DNA from: Aliikangiella marina
GTDB taxonomy: Bacteria > Pseudomonadota > Gammaproteobacteria > Enterobacterales > Kangiellaceae
Assembly (NCBI RefSeq): GCF_007004765.1
Contig: NZ_VIKR01000001.1
Coordinates: forward strand, 930,001-994,000
DNA: 64,000 nucleotides
Reading direction: 5' to 3'
Shown piece after piece: positions 28,964-39,987 of this stretch. The notes beneath the pieces are model-generated. The model searched no databases. It was not told the DNA's origin and saw nothing but the letters and a program-made list of their open reading frames with translations. The position numbers were made by a program, and so were the translations under genes. Positions within the stretch are counted from its first letter, which is position 1, and every line of letters starts with the position of its first letter.

Positions 28964-30664
28964 CTACATTGAAAGAGGCATCAAGCCCTCTTGCTCGGTT
29001 AGTTCCTGGTCTTTCTCGTACGGTCTAATCATGATGATTACACCCATCATCGGATGATCGAAAAAGTGGAGCTCGCCACTTCTCACCCGACGTGATTGTT
29101 TGAGTGGGTAATTAAACAGTCTTTCTATATACATTTTTTCAGTTTCTGTCTCAAGAAAATTATCATCTATCTCCCAAGAAAACTGCGATTGAGATAAAGA
29201 TTGACCACTTGCGTTCACAAATTGGTTATTAGACAAAAGAAAATTATTAATCGAACTTCCCGAGTCAGTTATTGCCGAGCCGTTAACATTCGATGTAGCT
29301 GCCGACATGGTAGAAGGGGAGTTTGTATCAGCAGCAGATATCGTTGGAATTTCAAGACCACTCATCAATGGATTGACATCGTTATTGTCAACCGATGAGT
29401 TCTGGTTAGCCGGAATCAAATCATTATTATCTGATACGCCGAGAATGCTAAGTCCAGATTGCGGTGTCTCACCGGAAATGATGCCTCCGGTAAGCGGGTT
29501 GCTGGCCAGTTGAATTTCTGTCATATCGACTTCTTCTTTATCTGGCATGCGTAAGTATAAATTGGTTTTTATATGTAAAAAGCGACTCAGGTAAACTTTA
29601 ATATCTCCATCGACTTCTGGTACCCACGGTAGCGCCAGCGGAGTACCTTCAAGCGCTTGTGCTTGCATTAAAAGGTTGCCGCTTTCAAAAACGTCTTTGT
29701 TCTTTGCTTCGGTTGAACTATTGTTCGTTGGGTCGTCCAATTGTGTTGCTTGTTGAGACGACGCAGCCCCCGAACTATTTGCTTGAGCAGGCTCGGTGGT
29801 TGATTCATTGGTGGCAAATTGGGCATCCCCAAGCGTGTCCGACTGCGATGAGTCATAGCCAGGCTGTTGCGCGCCAATAATGTTTCCGTCTTCATCAAAA
29901 ATTAATTCGGGCACATCATCATAAGACTGCTCCGCTAAAAGTTTTTTGGCACCATTAAATTCATATTCTTCACTAAAGTCTTTTCCACCTGCGATACGAA
30001 TATGCGGGGCATCGCGATTACCTAAAACCGGTTGCCGCCATGCGTAATGAACCACGACTCGATATTCAGGATGTCGGTTAAGTGTTCTGGCCTCATTGGT
30101 CAGTTGTAGCAGCGACTTGTCGAGTAACTCAAAGGGTTTTTCCTCGATCATTTGACTGCTGTCTGAACCACCTGGATTTTGCGTTATTTCAGCACTTGGT
30201 GTCTCTGCAAAACGACCTTGGGCAAAAACGCCAGGCGAAGTTGTTCCTGCTAATGTATCGGCTTGGCTGAGTCCTGGCTGGTTGTTGAGTTGCGCATCGT
30301 CAAGTTGCGCCAGCGGATCATTGGATGAATGATCTAAGGCCGAAGCATCTTCTGATGCTACAGGCTCATTGACTAATTGAGCTTTAGGGTCTTCGTTGAT
30401 CAGATACTCGCCAATTTGAGTCAGTAGGTCGTGTTCGTCAATTAGCTGTGCGGTCGGTTGTAAAAAGTCCACCAAGTTTTCGGGAAACTCAACTTGATAG
30501 TCGGTATCCCAAGATTCAGCAAACAAACCGTTTTGATTGGTTGATTTAAATACAATAACCTCAATTTCAAACCATCTTGGTTCGTCCTCTTCGGCAAATA
30601 CCGTCGCCTCTGGGCAGAGCGCACCCAAAACGCACAAACTTGTACCTAATATCAGTTTCTTCAT
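28964..30664 (-). CDS. csiV: CsiV family periplasmic protein
   Basis: A 566-residue exported protein. A signal peptide ends near VFA (residue 24), then RWFEIEVIVFKSTNQNGLFAESWDTD, the hallmark of CsiV, a peptidoglycan-binding activator of the LD-carboxypeptidase route studied in Vibrio. The conserved C-terminal part is LPWVPEVDGDIKVYLSRFLHIKTNLYL and GELHFFDHPMMGVIIMIRPYE. Between them lie long Ser/Asn/Gln/Asp-rich low-complexity stretches (about 85-165, 275-325, 400-480) that make it about twice the length I recall for the family. It sits directly downstream of mfd, a common arrangement. Confidence 0.86.
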   Translation of the reverse strand: MKKLILGTSLCVLGALCPEATVFAEEDEPRWFEIEVIVFKSTNQNGLFAESWDTDYQVEFPENLVDFLQPTAQLIDEHDLLTQIGEYLINEDPKAQLVNEPVASEDASALDHSSNDPLAQLDDAQLNNQPGLSQADTLAGTTSPGVFAQGRFAETPSAEITQNPGGSDSSQMIEEKPFELLDKSLLQLTNEARTLNRHPEYRVVVHYAWRQPVLGNRDAPHIRIAGGKDFSEEYEFNGAKKLLAEQSYDDVPELIFDEDGNIIGAQQPGYDSSQSDTLGDAQFATNESTTEPAQANSSGAASSQQATQLDDPTNNSSTEAKNKDVFESGNLLMQAQALEGTPLALPWVPEVDGDIKVYLSRFLHIKTNLYLRMPDKEEVDMTEIQLASNPLTGGIISGETPQSGLSILGVSDNNDLIPANQNSSVDNNDVNPLMSGLEIPTISAADTNSPSTMSAATSNVNGSAITDSGSSINNFLLSNNQFVNASGQSLSQSQFSWEIDDNFLETETEKMYIERLFNYPLKQSRRVRSGELHFFDHPMMGVIIMIRPYEKDQELTEQEGLMPLSM

Positions 30665-30781
30665 GAATTCGTTTTCTTAATGGTTAACGTTCCGTTTTAC
30701 ACTTTTGCTCGATATTTAACCGAGTTTGGCCCAATACTCGGCCAAACGGAGCTAAATTGAACCGAACCCGCATACTAACCT

Positions 30782-33700
30782 TTAGCTGGTCAGAGATTCA
30801 ATCAAAGAATCAATCTGTTGCCTACGATGCTCTAGATTATTGTTTGGACTCGTTACTTTTAAGGTTGTTCCCTGTAATAATTTGTATTTTGATGGGTTGG
30901 TTTGAATAAGATTAATCAGCTTACTGGTGTCAATCGTCGGCGCCTGATTAAACTCCACAGTGATGACAGAATCATTGGCTTCCAGCTTAACAACGCCTAA
31001 TTTTGATAAGCGCAGTTTCAGTTCGGTGGCACTAAATAGTACTTTGGCAGGCTCGGGTAGTAGCCCAAACCGGTCAATCAACTCAATTTGCAGGTCTTTG
31101 AGTGCTTTTTCATCTTTCGCATTAGCAATTCGTTTATAGAGAGACAAACGGATACCGACGTCTGGAACAAAGGTATCTGGGAGCAGGGAAGAGGCGCCCA
31201 AGTTAACTTCGGTCTGCTGCGACTGGGTCACTTTGAGGCTGGGCTCTTGTCCCGACTTCAGTGCCTTTACAGCCCCATCGAGCAGTTCCATATACATGCT
31301 AAAACCAATTGTCTGCATATGACCACTTTGCTCGTCGCCTAATAACTCGCCTGCGCCGCGGATTTCCAAATCATGCGTCGCGAGAATGAAACCAGCTCCT
31401 AAATCTTCAAGGTTTTCAATCGCTTCTAAGCGCTTGCGAGCATCTTTGGTAATCGTTTTAGGGGGCGGCGTCAGTAAATAGGCATAGGCTTGATGGTGCG
31501 AGCGTCCAACCCGGCCTCGCAATTGATGCAGTTGCGCCAAGCCCAGTTTATCAGCGCGATCCATAATGATCGTGTTAGCTGTCGGTACATCAATACCCGT
31601 CTCGATAATCGTGGTACACACCAGCACATGATATTGCTGGTGATAAAACTGTTTCATCACATCTTCAAGTTCACGTTCGCGCATTTGACCATGCGCGACC
31701 GCGACTTTTATTTCAGGCATTAAATCTTGGATCTCGCGGGCTGTACGCTCGATTGAGTCGACTGAATTATGCAGAAAGTAGACTTGACCGCCGCGTCGAA
31801 TTTCTCGCTGAATCGCTTCTTTAATTAGCGGTGTATTATGCTGTCGGACGAAGGTTTTGATCGCCAAGCGTTTAGCCGGTGGCGTTGCAATAATTGATAA
31901 ATCTCGCATGCCTGACATAGACATGTTTAAAGTCCGCGGAATAGGTGTTGCGGTTAAAGTTAGAATGTCAACTTTCGCTCGATAAGATTTTAAAACTTCT
32001 TTTTGACGCACGCCAAAGCGGTGTTCCTCATCAATCAACAATAAGCCGAGGTTTTTAAAGGTTGGTTTGCCCATTAGCAGACGATGCGTGCCAATCACGA
32101 TATCAATCTGACCCGAGGCGAGCTGATTTAGGATGGCTTCTTGTTCTTTCTTGGTTTGAAACCGCGATAACACGCCGACATTAACCGGCCATTGTGAGAA
32201 GCGATCTTGAAATGAATTAAAGTGCTGCTGGGCGAGCAGTGTGGTTGGCACTAGCATGGCAACCTGCATCCCGCTCTGGATTGCGACAAATGCGGCACGC
32301 ATAGCGACTTCTGTTTTACCAAAACCGACATCACCACAGACCAAACGATCCATTGGAGTTGAAGCCTTCATATCTTTGATGACGGCGGCAATCGCTTGCT
32401 CTTGATCGGGGGTTGCTTCAAACTCAAATTCAGACGCAAATTTCTCATAATCACTCGCACTGATTTTGTGCGATATACCTTTTTCTGCCGCTCTTTGAGC
32501 GTAAAGATCAAGCAACTCCGCCGCCGTATCGCGGGCTTTCTCCATTGCTTTAGTCTTAGCTTTACTCCAAGATTCTGCGCCTAATTTGTGCCACGGCGCG
32601 GTCTCTGGGTTACTCCCAGAGTATCGATGGATCAGATGCAAAGATTGCACAGGCACATAGAGCTTATCGCCACCTGAGTATTCGAGTGTCAAAAACTCAC
32701 TGGTCATGCCGCCGGCGTCAATTGACTGCAGGCCCAAATATCGTCCAACACCTTGGTCAACGTGAACCACCGGATCACCGGTTTTCAATTCAGCAAGACT
32801 GTGAATCAGCTGGTCCGGGGAAATACCTTTATCTTGACGACGACGTGATTGCAATACTTGGCTGCCAAACATGTCAGCTTCACAAATCACGATGTAATGG
32901 GCATCGTCCGTGCTGGAAACGGATTCAACAAACCCTTGTTGCACGGGAGCAATGGTTAAGGCGATCCCTTGATTGAGTGATGAGAACTCCCGCCAGTCGG
33001 TAACAATTTCATGAGCAATGTGATGTTTAGCAAAAAGCTCTCGTAAGACTTCTTGGCGACCGGGAGATTCTGCACAAATCAGTGCTTTGCTCGGTTTCTC
33101 TAGGGCTGATTGGAGTGCACCAACCGGATTAGTGAGCTTGTGGTCAATGGTCACTTTAGGGCACGGCGCAAAGCCTAACTCAACAGATTGCTTGTTAGTT
33201 GGCTTTCGCGCAGTTAGCTGAATATCAGGGTATTGGCTCAAGGCTTGATTTAATTCTTCTGCCCGTAAATACAAACTTTGTGGTTCGACGATCGGTCGCT
33301 CTATATCGTAACGGTATTGCTCATAACGGTCGTTGAGCTCTGTCCAGAATTGCTTCACAGGCTCGCTAATATCGCCTTGGTGAATCATCAATAAGTTATC
33401 TGAGTCGATAAAGTCGAAAATTGTTGAGAGCTTGTTAAAGAAGATGGGCAAATAGTATTCAATGCCCGCAGGAAAAATGCCATTACTCACATCCCGATAA
33501 ATATTAGACTCACGAATATTGCTATCAAACGTGCCGCGCCAATTTTGGCGAAAGGTTGCAATTGCACTCTCGTCAGTAGGATATTCTCGCGCTGGAAGTA
33601 AATTAATTTCACTGACTTTTTCTGTAGTGAGTTGGTTATCGGGGTCAAAGTAGCGGAGTGACTCGATTTCATCGTCGAACAACTCAATTCGAATGGGCTG

Positions 33701-34285
33701 TTCGGTCCCCATAGGGTACATATCAATGATTGATCCTCGTACTGCAAACTCCCCATGCTCCATGACATTGGCTGCACTACTGTAACCACTATTGGTGAGG
33801 TTAATCCGCAGCGATTCAATATCAATAGTTTGACCAACTTTTAATTGCAAACATTGGGTTTCAATATATTCCCGAGGTGGCAATTTCTGCAGTGCCGATG
33901 AAATCGGCATCAACACAATACCGCGCTTGAGTCGCGGTAAACGGTAGAGCGTTTGTAATCTTTCAGAGATGATATCTTGGTGCGGTGAAAAATAATCGTA
34001 AGGTAGCGTTTCCCAATCAGGTAAAGTTACAACTGGGATATCATCGATATCGGATGTTCGTTCGCCATATTCGTCAACCGTTTTACCTAAAAAATAACCA
34101 ATCTCGCGCTTTAAGCTAAAACTACTTGCTGCATCGGGCAATAACACAACAATCAGGCCGCCATATTCCCTTGCTGCTTCAGCGACAGATAGGGCAAATG
34201 CGCTGCCATGGACACCGTTAACATAATGGGTGTACCCAGCTCTCAATTTGTTGTTCTCGATTAATTGAAACAGTGAGGTGTGCAT
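30782..34285 (-). CDS. mfd: Transcription-repair coupling factor
   Basis: A DNA translocase that removes RNA polymerase stalled at lesions and recruits UvrA. At 1167 residues it has the full layout: UvrB-like N-terminal module, RNA polymerase interacting domain (about 490-560, [21 protein letters not shown]), RecG-like translocase with [16 protein letters not shown] (Walker A), [11 protein letters not shown] (DEEH box), [21 protein letters not shown] and QLRGRVGRS, and a C-terminal autoinhibitory domain. The ATG is at 34283-34285 with a weak ribosome binding site. csiV follows 117 bases downstream. Confidence 0.98.
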   Translation of the reverse strand: MHTSLFQLIENNKLRAGYTHYVNGVHGSAFALSVAEAAREYGGLIVVLLPDAASSFSLKREIGYFLGKTVDEYGERTSDIDDIPVVTLPDWETLPYDYFSPHQDIISERLQTLYRLPRLKRGIVLMPISSALQKLPPREYIETQCLQLKVGQTIDIESLRINLTNSGYSSAANVMEHGEFAVRGSIIDMYPMGTEQPIRIELFDDEIESLRYFDPDNQLTTEKVSEINLLPAREYPTDESAIATFRQNWRGTFDSNIRESNIYRDVSNGIFPAGIEYYLPIFFNKLSTIFDFIDSDNLLMIHQGDISEPVKQFWTELNDRYEQYRYDIERPIVEPQSLYLRAEELNQALSQYPDIQLTARKPTNKQSVELGFAPCPKVTIDHKLTNPVGALQSALEKPSKALICAESPGRQEVLRELFAKHHIAHEIVTDWREFSSLNQGIALTIAPVQQGFVESVSSTDDAHYIVICEADMFGSQVLQSRRRQDKGISPDQLIHSLAELKTGDPVVHVDQGVGRYLGLQSIDAGGMTSEFLTLEYSGGDKLYVPVQSLHLIHRYSGSNPETAPWHKLGAESWSKAKTKAMEKARDTAAELLDLYAQRAAEKGISHKISASDYEKFASEFEFEATPDQEQAIAAVIKDMKASTPMDRLVCGDVGFGKTEVAMRAAFVAIQSGMQVAMLVPTTLLAQQHFNSFQDRFSQWPVNVGVLSRFQTKKEQEAILNQLASGQIDIVIGTHRLLMGKPTFKNLGLLLIDEEHRFGVRQKEVLKSYRAKVDILTLTATPIPRTLNMSMSGMRDLSIIATPPAKRLAIKTFVRQHNTPLIKEAIQREIRRGGQVYFLHNSVDSIERTAREIQDLMPEIKVAVAHGQMRERELEDVMKQFYHQQYHVLVCTTIIETGIDVPTANTIIMDRADKLGLAQLHQLRGRVGRSHHQAYAYLLTPPPKTITKDARKRLEAIENLEDLGAGFILATHDLEIRGAGELLGDEQSGHMQTIGFSMYMELLDGAVKALKSGQEPSLKVTQSQQTEVNLGASSLLPDTFVPDVGIRLSLYKRIANAKDEKALKDLQIELIDRFGLLPEPAKVLFSATELKLRLSKLGVVKLEANDSVITVEFNQAPTIDTSKLINLIQTNPSKYKLLQGTTLKVTSPNNNLEHRRQQIDSLIESLTS

Positions 34286-35153
34286 AATGCTTTGGTCGAT
34301 ATTTGGCTAAACCGTAAAAGGCCGCGAATTATACCTGAGCAAGGTGACAAAATGTAGCTGGAAACGATTAAAGCACTTTCTGAAAATTAAAATAAGGCTC
34401 GACAAAGCTAACGTATCAAGGACCATAATTCGAAGTAAGCACCGAGAGCGAGTACTAGGACAAGTATTAAGAGAAGTCCAAGAGCGAATATTGAGACAAA
34501 TTGAGGAGTAAGTACTAAGAGGAATCAAAAAGTGACTGGTGACTTCAGATTTCTCAAAACCGCAGTCAAGCAAATTACTAGCTAAAAAATACCGAGAATG
34601 TCGGTAAATTAACACATTTTCTTAAAAGTGTGCTCAATGCCTCGAAAGTGACCAAATCCTGCGAGTTTTTTTCAAACGCAAGGGATGATAGTTTAAAATT
34701 AGCGTCATTAAGCTATTGATTTATTGAGACAAATCGATCGTAATCGAATAGAAAAACGATTAGATTCAGACTGTCTATTAGTTTCGGTCTACTAGTTTCA
34801 GACTGTCTACTAGTTTCAGACCGTCTATTAGTTTTAGACTGTCTATTAGTTTTTCTAGTTTTCAGACTGTCTATTAGTTTTCAGACTGTCTGTTAGTTTC
34901 AGACCGTCTATTAGTTTTAGACTGTCTATTAGTTTTTAGACTGTCTACTCGCTTTAGAGTGTCTTTGAGCTTCAGCGAGGTTAATGCAGTGATGCGAGAA
35001 GCTAATTGAAATGGACGATGTCGAACCATTGGTTAAAATGTGAGCGGTTGCGCAAACCATTTGTTAGAGTGGAACTAATATTAAATCGCATGTATCTCAT
35101 ATAAAGATATATTGCTCGTAAGTGAGCTGTATTGACAGCTCATTCCTTGAAGA
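34286..35153. other. Intergenic region with repeat array
   Basis: About 870 bases between divergent mfd and the fused transglutaminase/ligase gene. 34400-34520 is purine-rich with loose repeats (aagtayta-type words). 34767-34975 is the array described separately. No credible ORF. Confidence 0.6.
34767..34975. repeat. Tandem array of about 18-19-bp units (AGACTGTCTATTAGTTTT)
   Basis: About 11 imperfect units of cagactgtctattagttt with variants (accgtc, ctactag, ctgttag), degenerating at the right end (agagtgtctttgagctt). The unit resembles GACTGTCTGTTAGTTAG at the right end of the transposase element (20565-20581), so it may have grown from such an end. Confidence 0.88.
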
Positions 35154-37823
35154 TTGTGTTTAAATTCGCGAGAACAGTATTTGAAACTTTTTGGCAAAAT
35201 ACTACTGAACCACATCAATCTGATTTTAGTGATCAGTTTTGTAGTCGTTTTCGCCTGGCATTTGAGTAAAGTTGACAATTTTAGTGAACAACTCAAGCCA
35301 CAGAGTGTTTATGCTCTGTCTCTAGAAATGAGTTTTGAGTCAGACGGAGATGCCGTTAACATTGAAGCTTATGTTCCGCAAGACAACGAGCGTCAGCAGT
35401 TAATTGAAGAATCGGTGGTGACCAACGGTTTAGATTTCCAAGTCGCGACTGATACTACAGGCAAAATCGGTAATTGGAGTGGTGAGGGAATCGATATCGG
35501 CTCGGTCTCGCAAGTGCAATACAATGCACTGATTGCCACCCGGGAAGTGAATTATTTAATTGATGACCAATTACGTATTCCCAAAAAATATCCCGAATCT
35601 TTATCAAGTTATTTAGCCGAGACGGATGCAATTCAAGTCAATCATCCGGAGATTGAAACCTTGTGGCAATTAATTAAACCACAAGACACGCGACGCGTTG
35701 CGCCCGTGGTTAAAGCCATTTATGACTATACCTATAATGAAATAGAGGGCGCACCCTTCAAAGGTTTCACCGACGCATTAACCGCACACCGATTAAAGCA
35801 GGCGAGTTGCAATGGCAAAAGTCGTTTATTTGTCGCCTTAGCAAGACTTAACAACATTCCCGCAAGGCTTGTTGGCGGAATCATTTTAAACCAAGGCAGT
35901 AAAAAAACTTCGCACCAGTGGCTAGAACTCTATATTAATGGTCATTGGGTGCCGTTTGGTCCAACTAATGGGCATTTTGCGACCTTGCCAGAAAATTATC
36001 TTCAGCTCTATCGAACAGACCAATATTTGTTTCGTCATACTGCGGATATCAACTTCGATTATTTATTTAGTATCGACAAAAGATTGGTTGCTTCCAGTCA
36101 TTTTCAAATTGATATTAATCCGCAACAAACTACTTCAGAAATCAATGTCACGCAATTATTGCTAGTGATGGGATTAGAACCGGAAACCGTGGGATTGTTT
36201 TTATTATTTCCGCTCTGCACATTAATGATTACTTTTTTACGCAACATTATCGGGATAAAAACTTTTGGCATTTTTATGCCCATGCTCGTTGCCGCGGCTT
36301 GTGTGTTCACTGGATTTATTAAAGGGATAACGGCATTTATTGTCATTTTATTATTTAGTTATTTTTCGCACTTGTTACTGGACAAAAAGCGCTTACTAAA
36401 GATTCCTCGTTTAGCAGCTATCATTACTTTAAATACCGTATTCTTTATTGTGGGCTTGAGTATTATTGGAATCACTAATCGACTTGAGTTTGGGATGCTT
36501 TCTTTGTTTCCGGTGGTTATTATTAGCTTTATCGCCGAGAAAATTCATAATTTATCGAGTGATGATAATTGGTTTGAATTATTTAAGGTGTCAGTTGGAA
36601 CCTTGTTATCCATCTGGTTGTGTTACTCGATTCTAAACTCATTTTTACTCGAGGGTGTTTTTGCTTTTTACCCAGAGTTTTACCTGTTAGTTTTGGCAGC
36701 ATTAATCTACATCGGTCAATGGACAGGTTTACGCCTCACAGAGCTTCATCGATTCAAAGAAATATTACCGGATAAAGACAACCCGGTAATGGGAATAAAT
36801 GTCCGAAACCGCGACTTAGTATACCGCCTCAATGAAAAAAGTCTGTTGCGATTGGCTGCTGATAAATTGCAAAGTAAACAGGTGTTGATTGCGCATGATG
36901 TACCGGTGCCAGACACAATTTTAGCGGTTGATAGTTTGGCCAAGATTGATCAAGTGGATGTTGCTTTAGCAAAGGTTGATAGTTTTGCGTTGAAACCCAA
37001 TCAAGGATCGCAAGGTAATGGAATTCTTGTCATCGTCAACAGCAAAATAGATGAACAAGGTAATAAAGTTTTTATATCCGCTGGCGGCAAGCAGTATTCG
37101 ATGCAAGCGATCAAAGATCACTGTTGCGATATTATTGGCGGTACCTATTCTCAATTAGGCGATAGTGATACCGCGTATTTTGAGCCGCTATTAATTCAAC
37201 ATCAGGCATTACAAAAACTCGCACCTTATGGTTTGAGTGATATAAGAGTGATCGTGAGCTTGGATAACCAGGCCGATGATAAAGCTGAGCACAATATTGA
37301 GAATAACGCTGAATATGATGCTGATGATTTAGCTAACGGTCATGCTGACCAGCACACTTCAGCGTCAGGCCAATTAGCGGAAAACTCTCATCAAGAACAA
37401 AACTTTCATCAACAAAAAAATTCTCATCAACAAAATGACCGGCCAAAACTTAAAGTAGTTAGCGCGATGCTGCGTATGCCGACTAAAGCATCTGATGGAA
37501 AAGCTAATCTTCATCAAGGCGCGGTCGGTGTCTCGATCAATATTGCCAGCGGTATTACTGAAACGGCTCGAATTAAAAAAGATAACGTGACTCATCACCC
37601 AGATAATCAGGAGTTGCTCGTTGGTGTTCAAATTCCATTTTGGTCACAAATTATCGAAATGTCACTGAAGTGTCCGCAAGCGATTAAACTCGGCTATATG
37701 GGGGTTGATATTTGTATCGACGAAAAGTTAGGGCCACTGGTGTTAGAAGTTAACGGTCGCCCAGGAATTGAAATTCAAAATGTCCAGCAAAAGGGGTTCT
37801 ATCATGAATTTCAACCGGTCTAA
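35154..37823 (+). CDS. Fusion: inactive transglutaminase + multi-TM domain + RimK-like ATP-grasp ligase
   Basis: An 889-residue inner-membrane protein. One N-terminal helix (about 20-37) precedes a transglutaminase-like domain (about 45-330). In it Cys219 (SCNGKS) and His254 (SHQWLELY) are present, but the usual third-position Asp in WVPFGPTN is Gly269, fitting the inactive 7TM-transglutaminase family. Several membrane helices (about 335-530) follow, then an ATP-grasp domain (about 565-885) of the alpha-L-glutamate-ligase-like type, with SFALKPNQGSQGNGILVI and LVLEVNGRPGIEIQN. These two modules are usually separate adjacent genes. An insertion rich in Asn/His/Gln (about 705-765) interrupts the ligase domain. 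The start is probably TTG 35154: no in-frame ATG precedes the first helix. Confidence 0.85.
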   Translation: MCLNSREQYLKLFGKILLNHINLILVISFVVVFAWHLSKVDNFSEQLKPQSVYALSLEMSFESDGDAVNIEAYVPQDNERQQLIEESVVTNGLDFQVATDTTGKIGNWSGEGIDIGSVSQVQYNALIATREVNYLIDDQLRIPKKYPESLSSYLAETDAIQVNHPEIETLWQLIKPQDTRRVAPVVKAIYDYTYNEIEGAPFKGFTDALTAHRLKQASCNGKSRLFVALARLNNIPARLVGGIILNQGSKKTSHQWLELYINGHWVPFGPTNGHFATLPENYLQLYRTDQYLFRHTADINFDYLFSIDKRLVASSHFQIDINPQQTTSEINVTQLLLVMGLEPETVGLFLLFPLCTLMITFLRNIIGIKTFGIFMPMLVAAACVFTGFIKGITAFIVILLFSYFSHLLLDKKRLLKIPRLAAIITLNTVFFIVGLSIIGITNRLEFGMLSLFPVVIISFIAEKIHNLSSDDNWFELFKVSVGTLLSIWLCYSILNSFLLEGVFAFYPEFYLLVLAALIYIGQWTGLRLTELHRFKEILPDKDNPVMGINVRNRDLVYRLNEKSLLRLAADKLQSKQVLIAHDVPVPDTILAVDSLAKIDQVDVALAKVDSFALKPNQGSQGNGILVIVNSKIDEQGNKVFISAGGKQYSMQAIKDHCCDIIGGTYSQLGDSDTAYFEPLLIQHQALQKLAPYGLSDIRVIVSLDNQADDKAEHNIENNAEYDADDLANGHADQHTSASGQLAENSHQEQNFHQQKNSHQQNDRPKLKVVSAMLRMPTKASDGKANLHQGAVGVSINIASGITETARIKKDNVTHHPDNQELLVGVQIPFWSQIIEMSLKCPQAIKLGYMGVDICIDEKLGPLVLEVNGRPGIEIQNVQQKGFYHEFQPV

Positions 37824-39828
37824 TTCGGCAGTTAATTCTGATATTCGCTCTAACGCTGGAAATCGTTCCAGCAGTCAGTCGACTCGTCAAACTAAAAGGT
37901 TAGCAAACGCCTTACCATTAACGTTTATATTCTCGCTTGTCGGTGTTTTGGTTGTTTACTATCAATTTAACCTCGCCAACTTACAGTCAAGTCCAATGGT
38001 GATTGAAGTTGGGGTTGAGTCAAATGAGTCACAGGAGGAGGGGGGAACCAGCGGCGGCTTTCAACCAGTCGCACCAATAGAACGTAGTCCAGAAATAATT
38101 AGCATTGCTGATCGGATGGAATCGCAATATGTCAGCGAGTCGATCGATGCGCAGCAAGCATTAACAGCCATCCAAATAAAAACCGCTTATCATTTGGAGA
38201 AAACACAATCTGTGCTGGTGTTAATGATTGAAAGCCTTATGATTCGCAAAGATTATGCGAAAGCTCTGGCGTTGTTAGAACTGATCAATGAAGCGGATCG
38301 CATTAAACTTAATCAAGATTTTTATTACGCTAAATGTCTATCCAAAGAACGAGAAAAAAGTACCGCCATAACGGCCTATCAAAATATTCTTGCACGCGAT
38401 CCGAACCATCAACCGGCAACGATTAATTTGGGTTTGTTGTTACAAAGTGAAGATCGCTTAGCAGAAGCTAAAGCGCTGTATCTAGAAGCGATCGAGTACA
38501 CCGCAGGAAGCCGAAAAGCGAAAGTCTTTGCCGGTTTGGGTGACGTAGAGTTAAAGCAAGGATTTCCAATTGCGGCTATCGATTACTATCAGCGTTCAAT
38601 TGAATATCGACCAACGTCTGCACTAACTTGGCGAAAATTGGTGCGAGCCAAGGTTGCTGCGAAGCGACCCGCTGCGGAAATAATTACTAGTTTTGAGCGA
38701 GCATCGAGTTTAGCACCCAATAACGGGCGGCTTTTCAATGATTACGCCGACTACCTATTTCAACAAATGCAGTTTAAACAAGCCGTCAACATTCTCAGAA
38801 AAAGTGTGAGTTTGTCGCGTGAAGCGTTTGAGCAACGCTTGCATTTATTGGCGACCTATTTAGAGTTGAGACGGCCCATCAATGCCAAGAAACAAATTGG
38901 TTATTTTAGAAAATATATGTTGTTTGATCACCATAGCGAATGGGCTCAAGCCGCAGAGCAGTATATGGCGAAGAATTACCGCGAAAGTATCGATACATTG
39001 CGGGCGACGCTAAAAAAAGGCCGCAACAATAATTTTGCCTATTTTTTGTTAGGACGCGCTTATCGTCAGTTAGGGTTACCTAAAAATGCGGCGGTGTATT
39101 TAGAGAAAGTGAGCGAAGATGATTCGTTTTTCAACTTGGCTCAATTTCATTTAGCTCAGGTCTATACCGAAGCAAAAGAGTCGCAAAAGGCGATGCCAGT
39201 TCTTAAAGCGTTATTAGCGCGGATCCCAGATAATCACTCAATTGCCTACGAAGTCGCCGATTTGGCGTATGACCAGAGAAACTTCCCGGTAGCCTGGAGT
39301 ACTATCGATTTAGCGATTGCCGCCGCGCCCCAAGAGAAAAAGTATCGCTTGCTCAAGTCTCGTATCGCATGGCGCACCGACCGCCAAGCAGAATCCATTC
39401 AACTGCTGCAAGACTTATTGGCGCAAAACCCGCGGTATAAAAGGGCGCTTTATCGACTGGCCGATTACCAAGAAAAATATGAGCAGCCGAAGGAAGCGCT
39501 GGAAACTTTTAATAAATTACTTGAAGTTAGCCGCGAATATAGTGACACTTTGTACCGCGTAGCACGGCTGCAAGTGGCTAATAATCAACCAGAATTGGTG
39601 ACGCGCCTTCTACAAGAGTATCTTGAAGGTAAAAACAACGATATCCGGGCAAGATTGCTGTATGCGATAAACTTTTGTGATGCCAGTCTGATCAACGATT
39701 GTGATAAGCAGCTAGAATTAGTGCTAAAACTCGCGCCTGATAATGAAGAAGCGCTAGAATTAAGACAAAAATACTTCCCTCAACAGGCAACGCAAAGCCA
39801 GGAAGAGATTGCTGGGGCGGAGATTTGA
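37804..39828 (+). CDS. Membrane-anchored TPR protein
   Basis: A 674-residue protein with a basic N-terminus, one transmembrane helix (about 37-56, PLTFIFSLVGVLVVYYQF) and a long run of tetratricopeptide repeats from about residue 130 to 660, predicted to face the periplasm. Typical units include PNHQPATINLGLLLQSEDRLAEAKALYLEAIEY and NNFAYFLLGRAYRQLGLPKNAAVYLEKV. The ATG at 37804 follows AAGGGG and overlaps the preceding gene by 20 bases, indicating coupled translation. It likely scaffolds the envelope system encoded by this operon. Confidence 0.85.
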   Translation: MNFNRSNSAVNSDIRSNAGNRSSSQSTRQTKRLANALPLTFIFSLVGVLVVYYQFNLANLQSSPMVIEVGVESNESQEEGGTSGGFQPVAPIERSPEIISIADRMESQYVSESIDAQQALTAIQIKTAYHLEKTQSVLVLMIESLMIRKDYAKALALLELINEADRIKLNQDFYYAKCLSKEREKSTAITAYQNILARDPNHQPATINLGLLLQSEDRLAEAKALYLEAIEYTAGSRKAKVFAGLGDVELKQGFPIAAIDYYQRSIEYRPTSALTWRKLVRAKVAAKRPAAEIITSFERASSLAPNNGRLFNDYADYLFQQMQFKQAVNILRKSVSLSREAFEQRLHLLATYLELRRPINAKKQIGYFRKYMLFDHHSEWAQAAEQYMAKNYRESIDTLRATLKKGRNNNFAYFLLGRAYRQLGLPKNAAVYLEKVSEDDSFFNLAQFHLAQVYTEAKESQKAMPVLKALLARIPDNHSIAYEVADLAYDQRNFPVAWSTIDLAIAAAPQEKKYRLLKSRIAWRTDRQAESIQLLQDLLAQNPRYKRALYRLADYQEKYEQPKEALETFNKLLEVSREYSDTLYRVARLQVANNQPELVTRLLQEYLEGKNNDIRARLLYAINFCDASLINDCDKQLELVLKLAPDNEEALELRQKYFPQQATQSQEEIAGAEI

Positions 39829-39987
39829 CTGAAGAGTGGCTATTCTCCGCTCGCTGATTTGCCAGTCATCAAGTTTGGCATCAGTGACGCTCAGCGGAAA
39901 CCAGCCTGACAGTGATAAAGCTAGCAATAAATTAGCAATAAACCCAATTGGCGATAAAGAGAAGACGCTTTGAAATTAGAAGTTAAC

